A stretch of 64,000 bases of DNA. Origin: CAVXFS01 sp963761115. Lineage in GTDB: Bacteria > Pseudomonadota > Gammaproteobacteria > Burkholderiales > Gallionellaceae. The notes beneath the pieces were generated by a model. The model saw nothing but the letters and a program-made list of their open reading frames with translations, did not search any database and was not told the DNA's origin. A program made the position numbers and the translations under genes. Below are positions 8,957 to 16,669 of this stretch, piece by piece. Numbering within the stretch: the stretch's first letter is position 1; every line of letters begins with the position of its first letter. The DNA lies in assembly GCA_963761115.1 (NCBI GenBank), contig CAVXFS010000003.1, forward strand, positions 186,001 through 250,000, in the 5' to 3' direction.

Positions 8957-10138
8957 ATGGCTAATTTTATCCGCATGACAGACATCGACCTTGCCGGAAA
9001 ACGTGTCCTGATCCGGGCCGACCTCAATGTACCGGTAAAGGATGGCAAGGTTACCTCTGACGCCCGCATCACCGCTTCGATGGCGACCATCAACCACTGC
9101 CTCAAGGCAGGCGCGAAAGTCATGGTTACCTCCCATCTGGGACGTCCGGAAGAAGGTCAGTGGACGGAAGAGAACTCGCTGCGGCCGGTGGCGGATAACA
9201 TCGCTGCCCGCCTGGGCAAGCCGGTGCGCCTGATCAAGGATTGGGTCGATGGCGGGTTTGATGTGGCTGCGGGAGAATTGGTGGTGCTGGAGAATTGCCG
9301 CATCAACAAGGGCGAAAAAAAGAATGTGGATGAGACGGCCAGAAAATATGCCGCCCTGTGCGATGTGTTCGTGATGGATGCCTTTGGCACTGCGCATCGC
9401 GCACAAGCCTCCACGCACGGCGTGGCGAAGTACGCTCCGGTGGCCTGTGCCGGCATATTGCTGACTGAAGAACTGGAAGCGCTGGACAAAGCGCTGGCGA
9501 ATCCTGCACGTCCTATGGTTGCAATCGTCGGCGGTTCAAAGGTTTCAACTAAACTGACCGTACTTGAAGCATTGTCCGAGAAATGCGAGCAATTGGTGGT
9601 GGGTGGTGGCATCGCCAATACCTTCCTCAAGGCAGTCGGCAAGAACGTCGGCAAGTCGCTGTGTGAAGATGACCTAGTTCCTGTTGCTCAGGCGCTGATC
9701 AAGAAGATGACCGCGCGCGGCGCGACCATTCCGATCGCGGTGGACGTGGTCGTGGGCAAGAAATTCGACGCCAACGAACCCGCAGTCCTGAAAGATGCGG
9801 GTGATGTTGCCGATGACGACATGATCTTCGATATCGGTCCGAAAAGTGCCCAGGAAGTAGCCGACATCATCATGAAGGCAGGAACGGTAGTATGGAATGG
9901 CCCGGTTGGCGTGTTCGAATTCGACCAGTTTGGCGCAGGTACCAAAAAGATCGCCGAGGCCATTGCGACAACCAAGGCATTCACCCTGGCAGGGGGTGGC
10001 GACACCATCGCCGCGATCCAGAAGTACGACATGTATGACAAAGTAAGCTACATATCCACAGCTGGAGGAGCCTTTCTTGAATACCTGGAAGGGAAGACCC
10101 TTCCGGCCGTCGAAATTCTGGAACAACGCTCGAAATAA
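8957..10138 (+). CDS. pgk: phosphoglycerate kinase
   Basis: PGK phosphorylates 3-phosphoglycerate, the direct product of RuBisCO, using ATP. The 393-residue protein has the N-terminal RADLNVPVKDG substrate-binding segment, the SHLGRP motif and the C-terminal nucleotide-site GGGDTIAAI. The start was chosen at the ATG seven bases after an AGGAG ribosome binding site; an earlier in-frame start at 8909 would include the leader. It follows gap after a structured spacer, and pyk follows 22 bases later. Confidence 0.96.
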   Translation: MANFIRMTDIDLAGKRVLIRADLNVPVKDGKVTSDARITASMATINHCLKAGAKVMVTSHLGRPEEGQWTEENSLRPVADNIAARLGKPVRLIKDWVDGGFDVAAGELVVLENCRINKGEKKNVDETARKYAALCDVFVMDAFGTAHRAQASTHGVAKYAPVACAGILLTEELEALDKALANPARPMVAIVGGSKVSTKLTVLEALSEKCEQLVVGGGIANTFLKAVGKNVGKSLCEDDLVPVAQALIKKMTARGATIPIAVDVVVGKKFDANEPAVLKDAGDVADDDMIFDIGPKSAQEVADIIMKAGTVVWNGPVGVFEFDQFGAGTKKIAEAIATTKAFTLAGGGDTIAAIQKYDMYDKVSYISTAGGAFLEYLEGKTLPAVEILEQRSK

Positions 10139-10160
10139 AATATAACTATTAAAGAAGATA

Positions 10161-11612
10161 ATGCTGCGAAGAACAAAAATTGTTGCAACACTAGGCCCTG
10201 TCTCGAATAGCAAAAAGATACTTGAACAAATGATACGCGCTGGAGTGGACGTGGTACGCATGAACTTTTCTCATGGTACCGCACAGGATCATATGGCTCG
10301 TGCCGAAAAGGTGCGGTCTGCAGCAAAGGCGTGTGGACGCACGGTTGGCATACTGGTTGATTTGCAGGGTCCGAAGATCCGCGTCGGAAAATTCGAGAAT
10401 GACAAGATCGTACTCGAGCGAAGCGACAAATTCATTCTGGACGCTGGATGGGAAGGACTGGGTAATCAGGAACGAGTCGGGCTTGACTACAAAGACCTTC
10501 CCAGGGATGTCAGCAAGGGATCGGTGCTGCTGTTGAACGACGGCATGCTGGAATTTGTTGTGACCGAGGTAAAAGACAAGGAAATCTTTTGCCGGGTGGT
10601 GCGGGGCGGGGTCTTGTCCAATAACAAGGGAATCAACCGCAAGGGTGGCGGGCTGACTGCGCCCGCCCTGACTGACAAGGACAAGGAAGACATCAAGACC
10701 GCTGCGCTGATCAATGCCGATTATCTGGCTGTTTCCTTTCCGCGTTCGGCGAATGATATGCTGCTAGCGCGAAAACTGATGCACGCTGCAGGCGGTAAAA
10801 GTATGTTGATGGCAAAAATTGAACGTGCTGAAGCCATTCCGGTTCTGGATGAAATCATTGATGCATCCGATGCCATTATGGTTGCGCGAGGTGACTTGTC
10901 TGTTGAGGTGGGTGATGCAGCCGTTCCTGGATTGCAAAAACGCATGATCAAAATGGCGCGAAACCAAAATAAACTGGTAGTAACCGCCACGCAGATGATG
11001 GAATCGATGATTACCCATCCGATACCTACCCGCGCGGAAGTATCGGATGTGGCCAATGCCGTTCTAGATGGAACCGATGCGGTCATGTTGTCAGCGGAAA
11101 CTGCTGTAGGGGATTATCCGGTTGAAACGATCCATGCTATGGCTCGTATCTGTTCTCAGGCCGAAACGGAACTGGATGGCGGGGTGTTGGAGCACCGCAT
11201 GGTGCAGCAAAAATTTTCGCGCATAGACCAATCCATTGCCATGTCTGCCTTGTTTGCCGCATCCCATTTCAAGGTAAAGGCTATCGTCGCGCTTACCCAG
11301 TCTGGTTCCACAGCACTTTGGATGTCCCGTTTGAATGTAAGTGTGCCGATATTCGCGCTGACCCCGGTAGAAGCAACCCTGAGCAAGGTGACCTTGTTCA
11401 GCAATACGCATCCGATTGCGTTCAACTCCTCATCACAGGATCCGCTGGTTACGTTGCATGAGGCCGAACAGGAATTGGTAAGGCTGGAATTGGTAGAAAA
11501 GGGAGACATGATAGTTTTGACCATTGGTGAGTCCATCGGCAAAACCGGGCATACCAATACCATGAAAATCGTGCGTGTCGGGGATATATCCAGTGACGAC
11601 CGCAAGGGTTGA
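10161..11612 (+). CDS. pyk: pyruvate kinase
   Basis: Pyruvate kinase makes pyruvate and ATP from PEP. At 483 residues it is a normal bacterial length. Diagnostic segments are RMNFSHG near residue 36, the active-site LMAKIERAEAI, the metal-binding VARGDLSVEVG and TATQMMESM. The C-terminal third is the allosteric domain. Its place between pgk and fba joins the Calvin-cycle block to lower glycolysis and lets fixed carbon flow to biosynthesis. The ribosome site (AAAGAAGA) is weak compared with its neighbours. Confidence 0.95.
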   Translation: MLRRTKIVATLGPVSNSKKILEQMIRAGVDVVRMNFSHGTAQDHMARAEKVRSAAKACGRTVGILVDLQGPKIRVGKFENDKIVLERSDKFILDAGWEGLGNQERVGLDYKDLPRDVSKGSVLLLNDGMLEFVVTEVKDKEIFCRVVRGGVLSNNKGINRKGGGLTAPALTDKDKEDIKTAALINADYLAVSFPRSANDMLLARKLMHAAGGKSMLMAKIERAEAIPVLDEIIDASDAIMVARGDLSVEVGDAAVPGLQKRMIKMARNQNKLVVTATQMMESMITHPIPTRAEVSDVANAVLDGTDAVMLSAETAVGDYPVETIHAMARICSQAETELDGGVLEHRMVQQKFSRIDQSIAMSALFAASHFKVKAIVALTQSGSTALWMSRLNVSVPIFALTPVEATLSKVTLFSNTHPIAFNSSSQDPLVTLHEAEQELVRLELVEKGDMIVLTIGESIGKTGHTNTMKIVRVGDISSDDRKG

Positions 11613-11687
11613 AGAGTTGAGGCAAGGACGAGTTTATCCGTAAACCTCGCCATATACATTTCGGATTTTTTTGATTAGGAGGAAAAA

Positions 11688-12752
11688 ATGGCACTAGTAT
11701 CAATGCGTCAACTGCTGGACCATGCAGCAGAAAACGGCTATGGCTTGCCCGCGTTCAACGTCAATAACCTTGAGCAGGTAAAGGCAATCATGGAAGCGGC
11801 TGATGAAACCAACAGCCCGGTGATCATGCAAGGCTCCGCCGGCGCGCGCAAATATGCCGGTGAAGCGTTCCTGCGTCACTTGATCGCAGCGGCAGTGGAA
11901 GCCTACCCGCATATTCCGGTCGTCATGCATCAGGATCATGGTGCATCTCCGGCGGTATGCATCAACGCCATCCGCAGCGGGTTTTCCAGTGTGATGATGG
12001 ACGGCTCGCTGAAAGAAGATGCCAAGACTCCCGCCTCGTTCGAATACAACGCGGACGTTACCCGGCGCGTGGTGGAGATATCTCATGCGGTGGGCGTATC
12101 CGTGGAAGGAGAACTGGGATGTCTGGGTTCGCTGGAATCCGGGATGGGTGAAAAAGAAGACGGTCACGGCGCGGAGGGCGTATTGACTCACGATCAACTG
12201 TTGACCGACCCCGAGGAGGCCGCACAGTTCGTGAGCCAGACCGGTGTGGACGCACTGGCTATTGCCATTGGCACTTCGCATGGTGCATACAAATTTACCC
12301 GTCCGCCCACCGGTGACATTCTCGCCATAGGCCGCGTCAAGGAGATCCATGCGCGCATTCCGAACACGCATCTGGTGATGCATGGCTCCTCTTCCGTACC
12401 GCAGGACTGGTTGAAGATCATCAATGAATTCGGCGGTGATATGGGCGAGACCTACGGCGTGCCGGTGGAAGAGATCATCGAAGGCATCAAGCATGGCGTG
12501 CGCAAGATCAACATCGACACCGATCTGCGCATGGCCTCGAGCGGTGCAGTGCGTCGCTACCTGGCGCAGAACCCCAAGGACTTTGACCCGCGCAAGTTCC
12601 TGGCCGCTTCCACCAAGGCGATGAAGGAGATCTGCAAGGCGCGCTATGAAGCTTTTGGTTGTGCAGGACAGGCAGCCAAGGTCAAGCCGATCTCGCTGGA
12701 TGCGATGGCAACCCGCTACGCCAAGGGCGAGTTGAAAGCCATCGTCAAGTAA
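11688..12752 (+). CDS. fba: class II fructose-bisphosphate aldolase
   Basis: This zinc aldolase condenses dihydroxyacetone phosphate with glyceraldehyde 3-phosphate (and in the Calvin cycle also with erythrose 4-phosphate). Metal-site segments are HQDHGA and HGSSSVP, and GELGCLGSLE is the family signature. The 354-residue length fits the CbbA-like class IIB group. A strong AGGAGG site lies 6 bases before the ATG. It is the last gene of the tkt-to-fba block, and a hairpin terminator follows. Confidence 0.95.
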   Translation: MALVSMRQLLDHAAENGYGLPAFNVNNLEQVKAIMEAADETNSPVIMQGSAGARKYAGEAFLRHLIAAAVEAYPHIPVVMHQDHGASPAVCINAIRSGFSSVMMDGSLKEDAKTPASFEYNADVTRRVVEISHAVGVSVEGELGCLGSLESGMGEKEDGHGAEGVLTHDQLLTDPEEAAQFVSQTGVDALAIAIGTSHGAYKFTRPPTGDILAIGRVKEIHARIPNTHLVMHGSSSVPQDWLKIINEFGGDMGETYGVPVEEIIEGIKHGVRKINIDTDLRMASSGAVRRYLAQNPKDFDPRKFLAASTKAMKEICKARYEAFGCAGQAAKVKPISLDAMATRYAKGELKAIVK

Positions 12753-12770
12753 CAGAAAACTCAAGCAGTC

Positions 12771-12799
12771 AAAAAAAGCGGCCTGGTGGTCGCTTTTTT
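12771..12799 (+). terminator. terminator between convergent fba and cbbR
   Basis: An A-tract, AGCGGCC, a short loop and GGTCGCT followed by six T form a hairpin with A and T tracts on the two flanks. It can therefore end transcription from both sides and sits exactly between the stops of the two convergent genes. Confidence 0.75.
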
Positions 12800-12801
12800 C
12801 G

Positions 12802-13734
12802 TTACCGACGTGTCTTGGTCGCAACCAGGTCCGGCGTGGTCAGTATGACTGCTTCTTTCAGCAGGAAATGCTTGAACGCCTGTGCTGCGCCGGACAGGCG
12901 CTTGTTCTGGCGATGCGCGACGAACCAGTGACGCAGCAGCGGGAAATGTTCGACATTGAGCATGGCCAGCCGACCGGTCTCCAGTTCGAGTTCTATGCTA
13001 TGCAGCGACAGGATACCCAATCCCATGCCGGCCCGGACTGCCTGCTTGATGGCCTCGTTGGTCTCCATCTCCATGCTGATATGCGGTTGTATCTTGTGTT
13101 GCGCGAAGACGCGTTCCATTGCGCTGCGGGTGCCCGAGCCTGACTCACGCGACATGAATGTCTCTGTGGCAAGCTGCGCGAACTTGACGCGTTTCTGCTT
13201 TACCAGCGGATGGTCGGGTGCGGCGATCACTACCAGCGGATTTGCCAGGAATGGCTCCGCTTTGATGTCCAGGCCATCCGGCGGCTGCCCCAGGATGGCC
13301 AGGTCAGTGCTGTTATCGGCAAGTTGTTTCAGCACGGCATCGCGGTTGGCGACTTGCAGGATCACGTTGATGTCGGGATGGCGCTGGCAAAATCGGGCAA
13401 GTAATTGCGGGGTGAAATAATTCGCAGTATTGACCACCGAAAGCGTGAACTTGCCCTTCCCCAATCCTTTCATTTCATCGAATACGGCTTCCATGTCGGC
13501 CAGCTGCAATGAAATATGGTGGCTGTAGTGGAACAGTTCCTTGCCGGCATCGGTGAGATAGACCTTTTTGCCCATTTGCTCGAACAGCGGCAGGCCGATG
13601 TTTTCCTCCAGCTGCTTGATCTGCATGGATACAGCGGGTTGCGAAAGGTAAAGCTGTTTTGCGGCGGCTGAAAAATTCAGGTGCGTCGCAGCCGCTTCGA
13701 AGACCTTTAATTGCCGCAAGGTAAGGTGTAGCAT
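12802..13734 (-). CDS. cbbR: LysR-family regulator CbbR
   Basis: The first 62 residues are a LysR winged helix-turn-helix (NFSAAAKQLYLSQPAVSMQIKQLE region). The rest is a two-lobed effector-binding domain, with ESGSGTRSAMERVF being typical of CbbR. CbbR proteins activate Calvin-cycle operons in response to redox and metabolite signals such as NADPH, PEP or RuBP. It is transcribed away from cbbL across a 156-base control region, the standard arrangement. The 310-residue length fits. Whether it also controls the cbbM operon and the tkt-fba block cannot be told here. Confidence 0.92.
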   Translation of the reverse strand: MLHLTLRQLKVFEAAATHLNFSAAAKQLYLSQPAVSMQIKQLEENIGLPLFEQMGKKVYLTDAGKELFHYSHHISLQLADMEAVFDEMKGLGKGKFTLSVVNTANYFTPQLLARFCQRHPDINVILQVANRDAVLKQLADNSTDLAILGQPPDGLDIKAEPFLANPLVVIAAPDHPLVKQKRVKFAQLATETFMSRESGSGTRSAMERVFAQHKIQPHISMEMETNEAIKQAVRAGMGLGILSLHSIELELETGRLAMLNVEHFPLLRHWFVAHRQNKRLSGAAQAFKHFLLKEAVILTTPDLVATKTRR

Positions 13735-13735
13735 T

Positions 13736-13774
13736 TTATTCCACCGATAAATTAAACTATAAGTAAAATCTTAT
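13736..13774. promoter_or_regulatory. two palindromic LysR-type (CbbR) operator candidates
   Basis: TTAT-N7-ATAA (13736-13750) and ATAAG-N6-CTTAT (13759-13774) lie about 23 bases apart, centre to centre, in the gap between cbbR and cbbL. Relative to the proposed cbbL -10 they fall near -75 and -51, where LysR recognition and activation sites usually sit. The first also touches the cbbR start, which suits autorepression. Confidence 0.5.
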
Positions 13775-13782
13775 CATAACCA

Positions 13783-13811
13783 TCAAAAGAATTGAATTGT
13801 TCTTATATATT
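13783..13811 (+). promoter_or_regulatory. putative cbbL promoter (weak -35, TATATT -10)
   Basis: TATATT is 17 bases after TCAAAA, a poor -35 match. A weak -35 beside LysR-type palindromes is what an activator-dependent cbb promoter should look like. The predicted transcript has an approximately 70-base leader. Prediction by eye only. Confidence 0.4.
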
Positions 13812-13850
13812 GAAGAGGCTAGGATGTCGTTCATGCAATATTCGTTTAAA

Positions 13851-13870
13851 TCGCGTCGCGTCGCGTCGCA
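13851..13870 (+). repeat. TCGCG pentamer tandem repeat in the cbbL leader
   Basis: Three perfect TCGCG units and a fourth TCGCA unit end five bases before the GGAGG-containing ribosome binding site of cbbL. The GC-rich tract stands out in an otherwise AT-rich control region. Confidence 0.8.
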
Positions 13871-13890
13871 ACTTTGGAGGGAGTTAGATC

Positions 13891-15312
13891 ATGGCAGTGA
13901 AAAAGTATAACGCTGGAGTTAAGGAATACAGGCAAACTTACTGGGAGCCGGAATACAAGATCCAGGATACGGATCTGCTGGCCTGCTTCAAGATCACCCC
14001 GCAAGCGGGCGTGTCTCGTGAGGAAGTTGCAGCAGCGGTTGCGGCAGAATCTTCGACCGGTACCTGGACCACGGTATGGACCGACTTGCTGACCGACATG
14101 GACCACTACAAAGGTCGCGCTTATCGCATCGAAGACGTGCCCGGCGACGATACCTGCTTCTACGCATTCGTGGCTTACCCGATCGATCTGTTCGAAGAGG
14201 GATCTGTAGTCAACGTGTTCACCTCACTGGTGGGTAACGTTTTCGGCTTCAAGGCATTGCGTGCATTGCGCCTGGAAGACGTGCGCTTCCCGATCGCATA
14301 TGTGAAGACTTGCGGCGGACCGCCACAAGGTATCCAGGTCGAGCGCGATATCCTGAACAAATATGGCCGTCCGCTGCTGGGTTGCACGATCAAGCCGAAG
14401 TTGGGCCTGTCCGCCAAGAATTATGGCCGTGCAGTTTATGAATGCTTGCGCGGTGGTCTGGACCTGACCAAGGACGACGAGAACGTCAACAGCCAACCGT
14501 TCATGCGCTGGCGTGCCCGTTTTGACTTCGTGCAGGAAGCGACGCTGAAAGCAGAACGTGAAACCGGTGAACGCAAGGGCCACTATTTGAACGTGACAGC
14601 CCCGACACCGGAAGAGATGTACAAGCGTGCGGAATATGCAAAGGAAATCGGCGCGCCGATCATCATGCATGACTACATCACCGGCGGTTTCTGCGCCAAC
14701 ACAGGATTGGCGAACTGGTGCCGTGACAACGGTATGTTGCTGCACATCCACCGTGCGATGCACGCCGTGATCGACCGTAACCCGCACCACGGTATCCACT
14801 TCCGCGTATTGGCCAAGATACTGCGTCTGTCCGGCGGCGACCACCTGCATTCAGGTACCGTTGTCGGAAAACTTGAGGGCGACCGCGCACCGACACTGGG
14901 CTTCGTTGACCTGATGCGTGACAGCTTCATCAAGGAAGACCGTGCACGCGGCATCTTCTTCGACCAGGATTGGGGTTCCATGCCGGGCGTATTCCCGGTC
15001 GCATCCGGCGGTATCCACGTGTGGCACATGCCGGCATTGGTCAACATCTTCGGCGACGACGCCTGCCTGCAGTTCGGTGGCGGCACCTTGGGTCACCCAT
15101 GGGGCAACGCAGCCGGCGCAGCCGCCAACCGCGTGGCGCTGGAAGCTTGCGTGGAAGCACGTAACTCAGGTCGCGAACTGGAAAAGGAAGGCAAGGACAT
15201 CCTGACCAAGGCAGCCAAAAGCAGCCCTGAACTGAAGATCGCCATGGAAACATGGAAAGAGATCAAGTTCGAATTCGATACTGTGGACAAACTCGACGTA
15301 GCGCATAAGTAA
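13891..15312 (+). CDS. cbbL: RuBisCO large subunit, form IA (cbbQO-linked type)
   Basis: CbbL is the catalytic subunit of form I ribulose-1,5-bisphosphate carboxylase (L8S8). Catalytic residues are in place: Lys168 in GCTIKPKLG, the carbamylated Lys194 in LTKDDENVNSQP, and loop-6 Lys327 in GTVVGKLEGD. The N-terminus MAVKKYNAGVKEYRQTYW and the neighbours cbbS-cbbQ-cbbO place it in the form IA group tied to CbbQO activase (IAq) rather than to carboxysomes; no cso shell genes are present. The 473-residue length is normal. A GGAGGG site precedes the ATG. Confidence 0.98.
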   Translation: MAVKKYNAGVKEYRQTYWEPEYKIQDTDLLACFKITPQAGVSREEVAAAVAAESSTGTWTTVWTDLLTDMDHYKGRAYRIEDVPGDDTCFYAFVAYPIDLFEEGSVVNVFTSLVGNVFGFKALRALRLEDVRFPIAYVKTCGGPPQGIQVERDILNKYGRPLLGCTIKPKLGLSAKNYGRAVYECLRGGLDLTKDDENVNSQPFMRWRARFDFVQEATLKAERETGERKGHYLNVTAPTPEEMYKRAEYAKEIGAPIIMHDYITGGFCANTGLANWCRDNGMLLHIHRAMHAVIDRNPHHGIHFRVLAKILRLSGGDHLHSGTVVGKLEGDRAPTLGFVDLMRDSFIKEDRARGIFFDQDWGSMPGVFPVASGGIHVWHMPALVNIFGDDACLQFGGGTLGHPWGNAAGAAANRVALEACVEARNSGRELEKEGKDILTKAAKSSPELKIAMETWKEIKFEFDTVDKLDVAHK

Positions 15313-15386
15313 GCACATGCCTATAGTGCATCTGCTTGGTGCAGGTGCACCCGGACCAGCTAAACAGCCAATCAAAGGAAAATAAA

Positions 15387-15743
15387 ATGAGTGAAATGCA
15401 AGATTACAAATCACGTGTAAGCGACCCGACCAGCCGCAAGTTCGAGACATTCTCTTACCTGCCGGCGATGGATGCAGACCAGATCAGAAAACAGGTCGAG
15501 TACATCGTCAAGAAAGGCTGGAATCCGGCGATCGAACACACCGAGCCAGAGCACCTGATGGATAACTACTGGTACATGTGGAAACTACCGATGTTCGGCG
15601 AAACCAATGTCGATGCCGTGCTGAAGGAAGCCGAAGCCTGTCACAAAGCCAACCCGAACAACCATATTCGTTTGCTGGCTTATGACAACTACAAGCAATC
15701 ACAAGGTACCAACATGGTGATCTTCCGCGGCAAGACGGTTTAA
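15387..15743 (+). CDS. cbbS: RuBisCO small subunit
   Basis: CbbS caps the L8 core of form I RuBisCO. The 118-residue protein shows the conserved FETFSYLP start and the WYMWKLPMFGET segment. It lies 74 bases after cbbL. The ATG with AAAGGAAA upstream was chosen; an earlier in-frame start would run into untypical sequence. A strong terminator hairpin follows it. Confidence 0.97.
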   Translation: MSEMQDYKSRVSDPTSRKFETFSYLPAMDADQIRKQVEYIVKKGWNPAIEHTEPEHLMDNYWYMWKLPMFGETNVDAVLKEAEACHKANPNNHIRLLAYDNYKQSQGTNMVIFRGKTV

Positions 15744-15767
15744 GCGCGCACGGGCAACCGAAATCAG

Positions 15768-15801
15768 ATCCCCGTTGCCGCAAGGTGGCGGGGATTTTTT
15801 C
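15768..15801 (+). terminator. terminator/attenuator between cbbS and cbbQ
   Basis: A 12-base-pair stem (ATCCCCGTTGCC with GGTGGCGGGGAT, three G-U pairs), a GCAA tetraloop and six T. It sits 25 bases before the cbbQ start, so readthrough would be needed for cbbQO expression from the cbbL promoter. This would give much less activase than RuBisCO. Confidence 0.85.
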
Positions 15802-15825
15802 TGGGACGTCAATAAAAGGATCGAA

Positions 15826-16629
15826 ATGAGCGACGTTATCAAGCAATACAAGATAGAGAAAGAACCTTATTATCGCGCGGTCGCGGATGAGGTCGATCTT
15901 TACCAGGCAGCTTATTCGGTGCGCATGCCGATGATGCTGAAAGGGCCGACCGGTTGCGGAAAGACCCGTTTTGTCGAATACATGGCCTGGAAGCTGGGCA
16001 AGCCGTTGATCACGGTGGCCTGCAACGAAGACATGACCGCGTCCGATCTGGTGGGGCGTTACCTGCTGGATGCACAGGGCACACGCTGGCAGGATGGCCC
16101 GTTGACGGTCGCGGCCCGTCATGGTGCGATCTGTTACCTCGACGAGGTAGTCGAGGCACGCCAGGACACCACCGTGGTGATCCATCCCCTGACCGACAAT
16201 CGACGCGTTTTGCCGCTGGAGAAAAAAGGTGAACTGGTCCAGGCTCACCCCGATTTCCAACTGGTGATCTCCTACAATCCGGGTTATCAAAGCCTGATGA
16301 AAGACCTGAAGCAGTCGACCAAACAACGCTTCGGCGCGCTGGATTTCAATTATCCGGAACACGATATCGAGACCGAGATCGTTGCGCATGAGACAGGAAT
16401 CAGTGCAGAGATCTCCGGAAAACTGGTGTCGATCGCCGAGCGTGCGCGCAACCTGAAGGGCCACGGTCTGGACGAAGGTATTTCCACCCGCATGCTGATC
16501 TATGCGGGCAATCTGATCGTCAAGGGTGTGGAAGCCAAGGCTGCCTGCCGTGTGGCGCTGGTCAGGCCGATCACCGACGATCCCGATATGCGTGATGCAC
16601 TGGATGCCGCAGTGACGACATTTTTCTGA
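15826..16629 (+). CDS. cbbQ: CbbQ, MoxR-type AAA+ ATPase of the RuBisCO activase (form I cluster)
   Basis: CbbQ hexamers work with CbbO to remove inhibitory sugar phosphates from RuBisCO active sites. Walker A is GPTGCGKT (Lys46), Walker B is ICYLDE, and the sensor region carries SYNPGYQSLMKDLK. The 267-residue length is that of the family. The chosen ATG has AAAAGGA before it; an earlier in-frame ATG would lie inside the terminator stem. It is very similar across its central half to the second CbbQ at about 21.5 kb, as expected from paralogy or gene conversion. Confidence 0.95.
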   Translation: MSDVIKQYKIEKEPYYRAVADEVDLYQAAYSVRMPMMLKGPTGCGKTRFVEYMAWKLGKPLITVACNEDMTASDLVGRYLLDAQGTRWQDGPLTVAARHGAICYLDEVVEARQDTTVVIHPLTDNRRVLPLEKKGELVQAHPDFQLVISYNPGYQSLMKDLKQSTKQRFGALDFNYPEHDIETEIVAHETGISAEISGKLVSIAERARNLKGHGLDEGISTRMLIYAGNLIVKGVEAKAACRVALVRPITDDPDMRDALDAAVTTFF

Positions 16630-16669
16630 TCGCCTGCATGACCGATCTGCCTACGCCCGGATTTTATAA

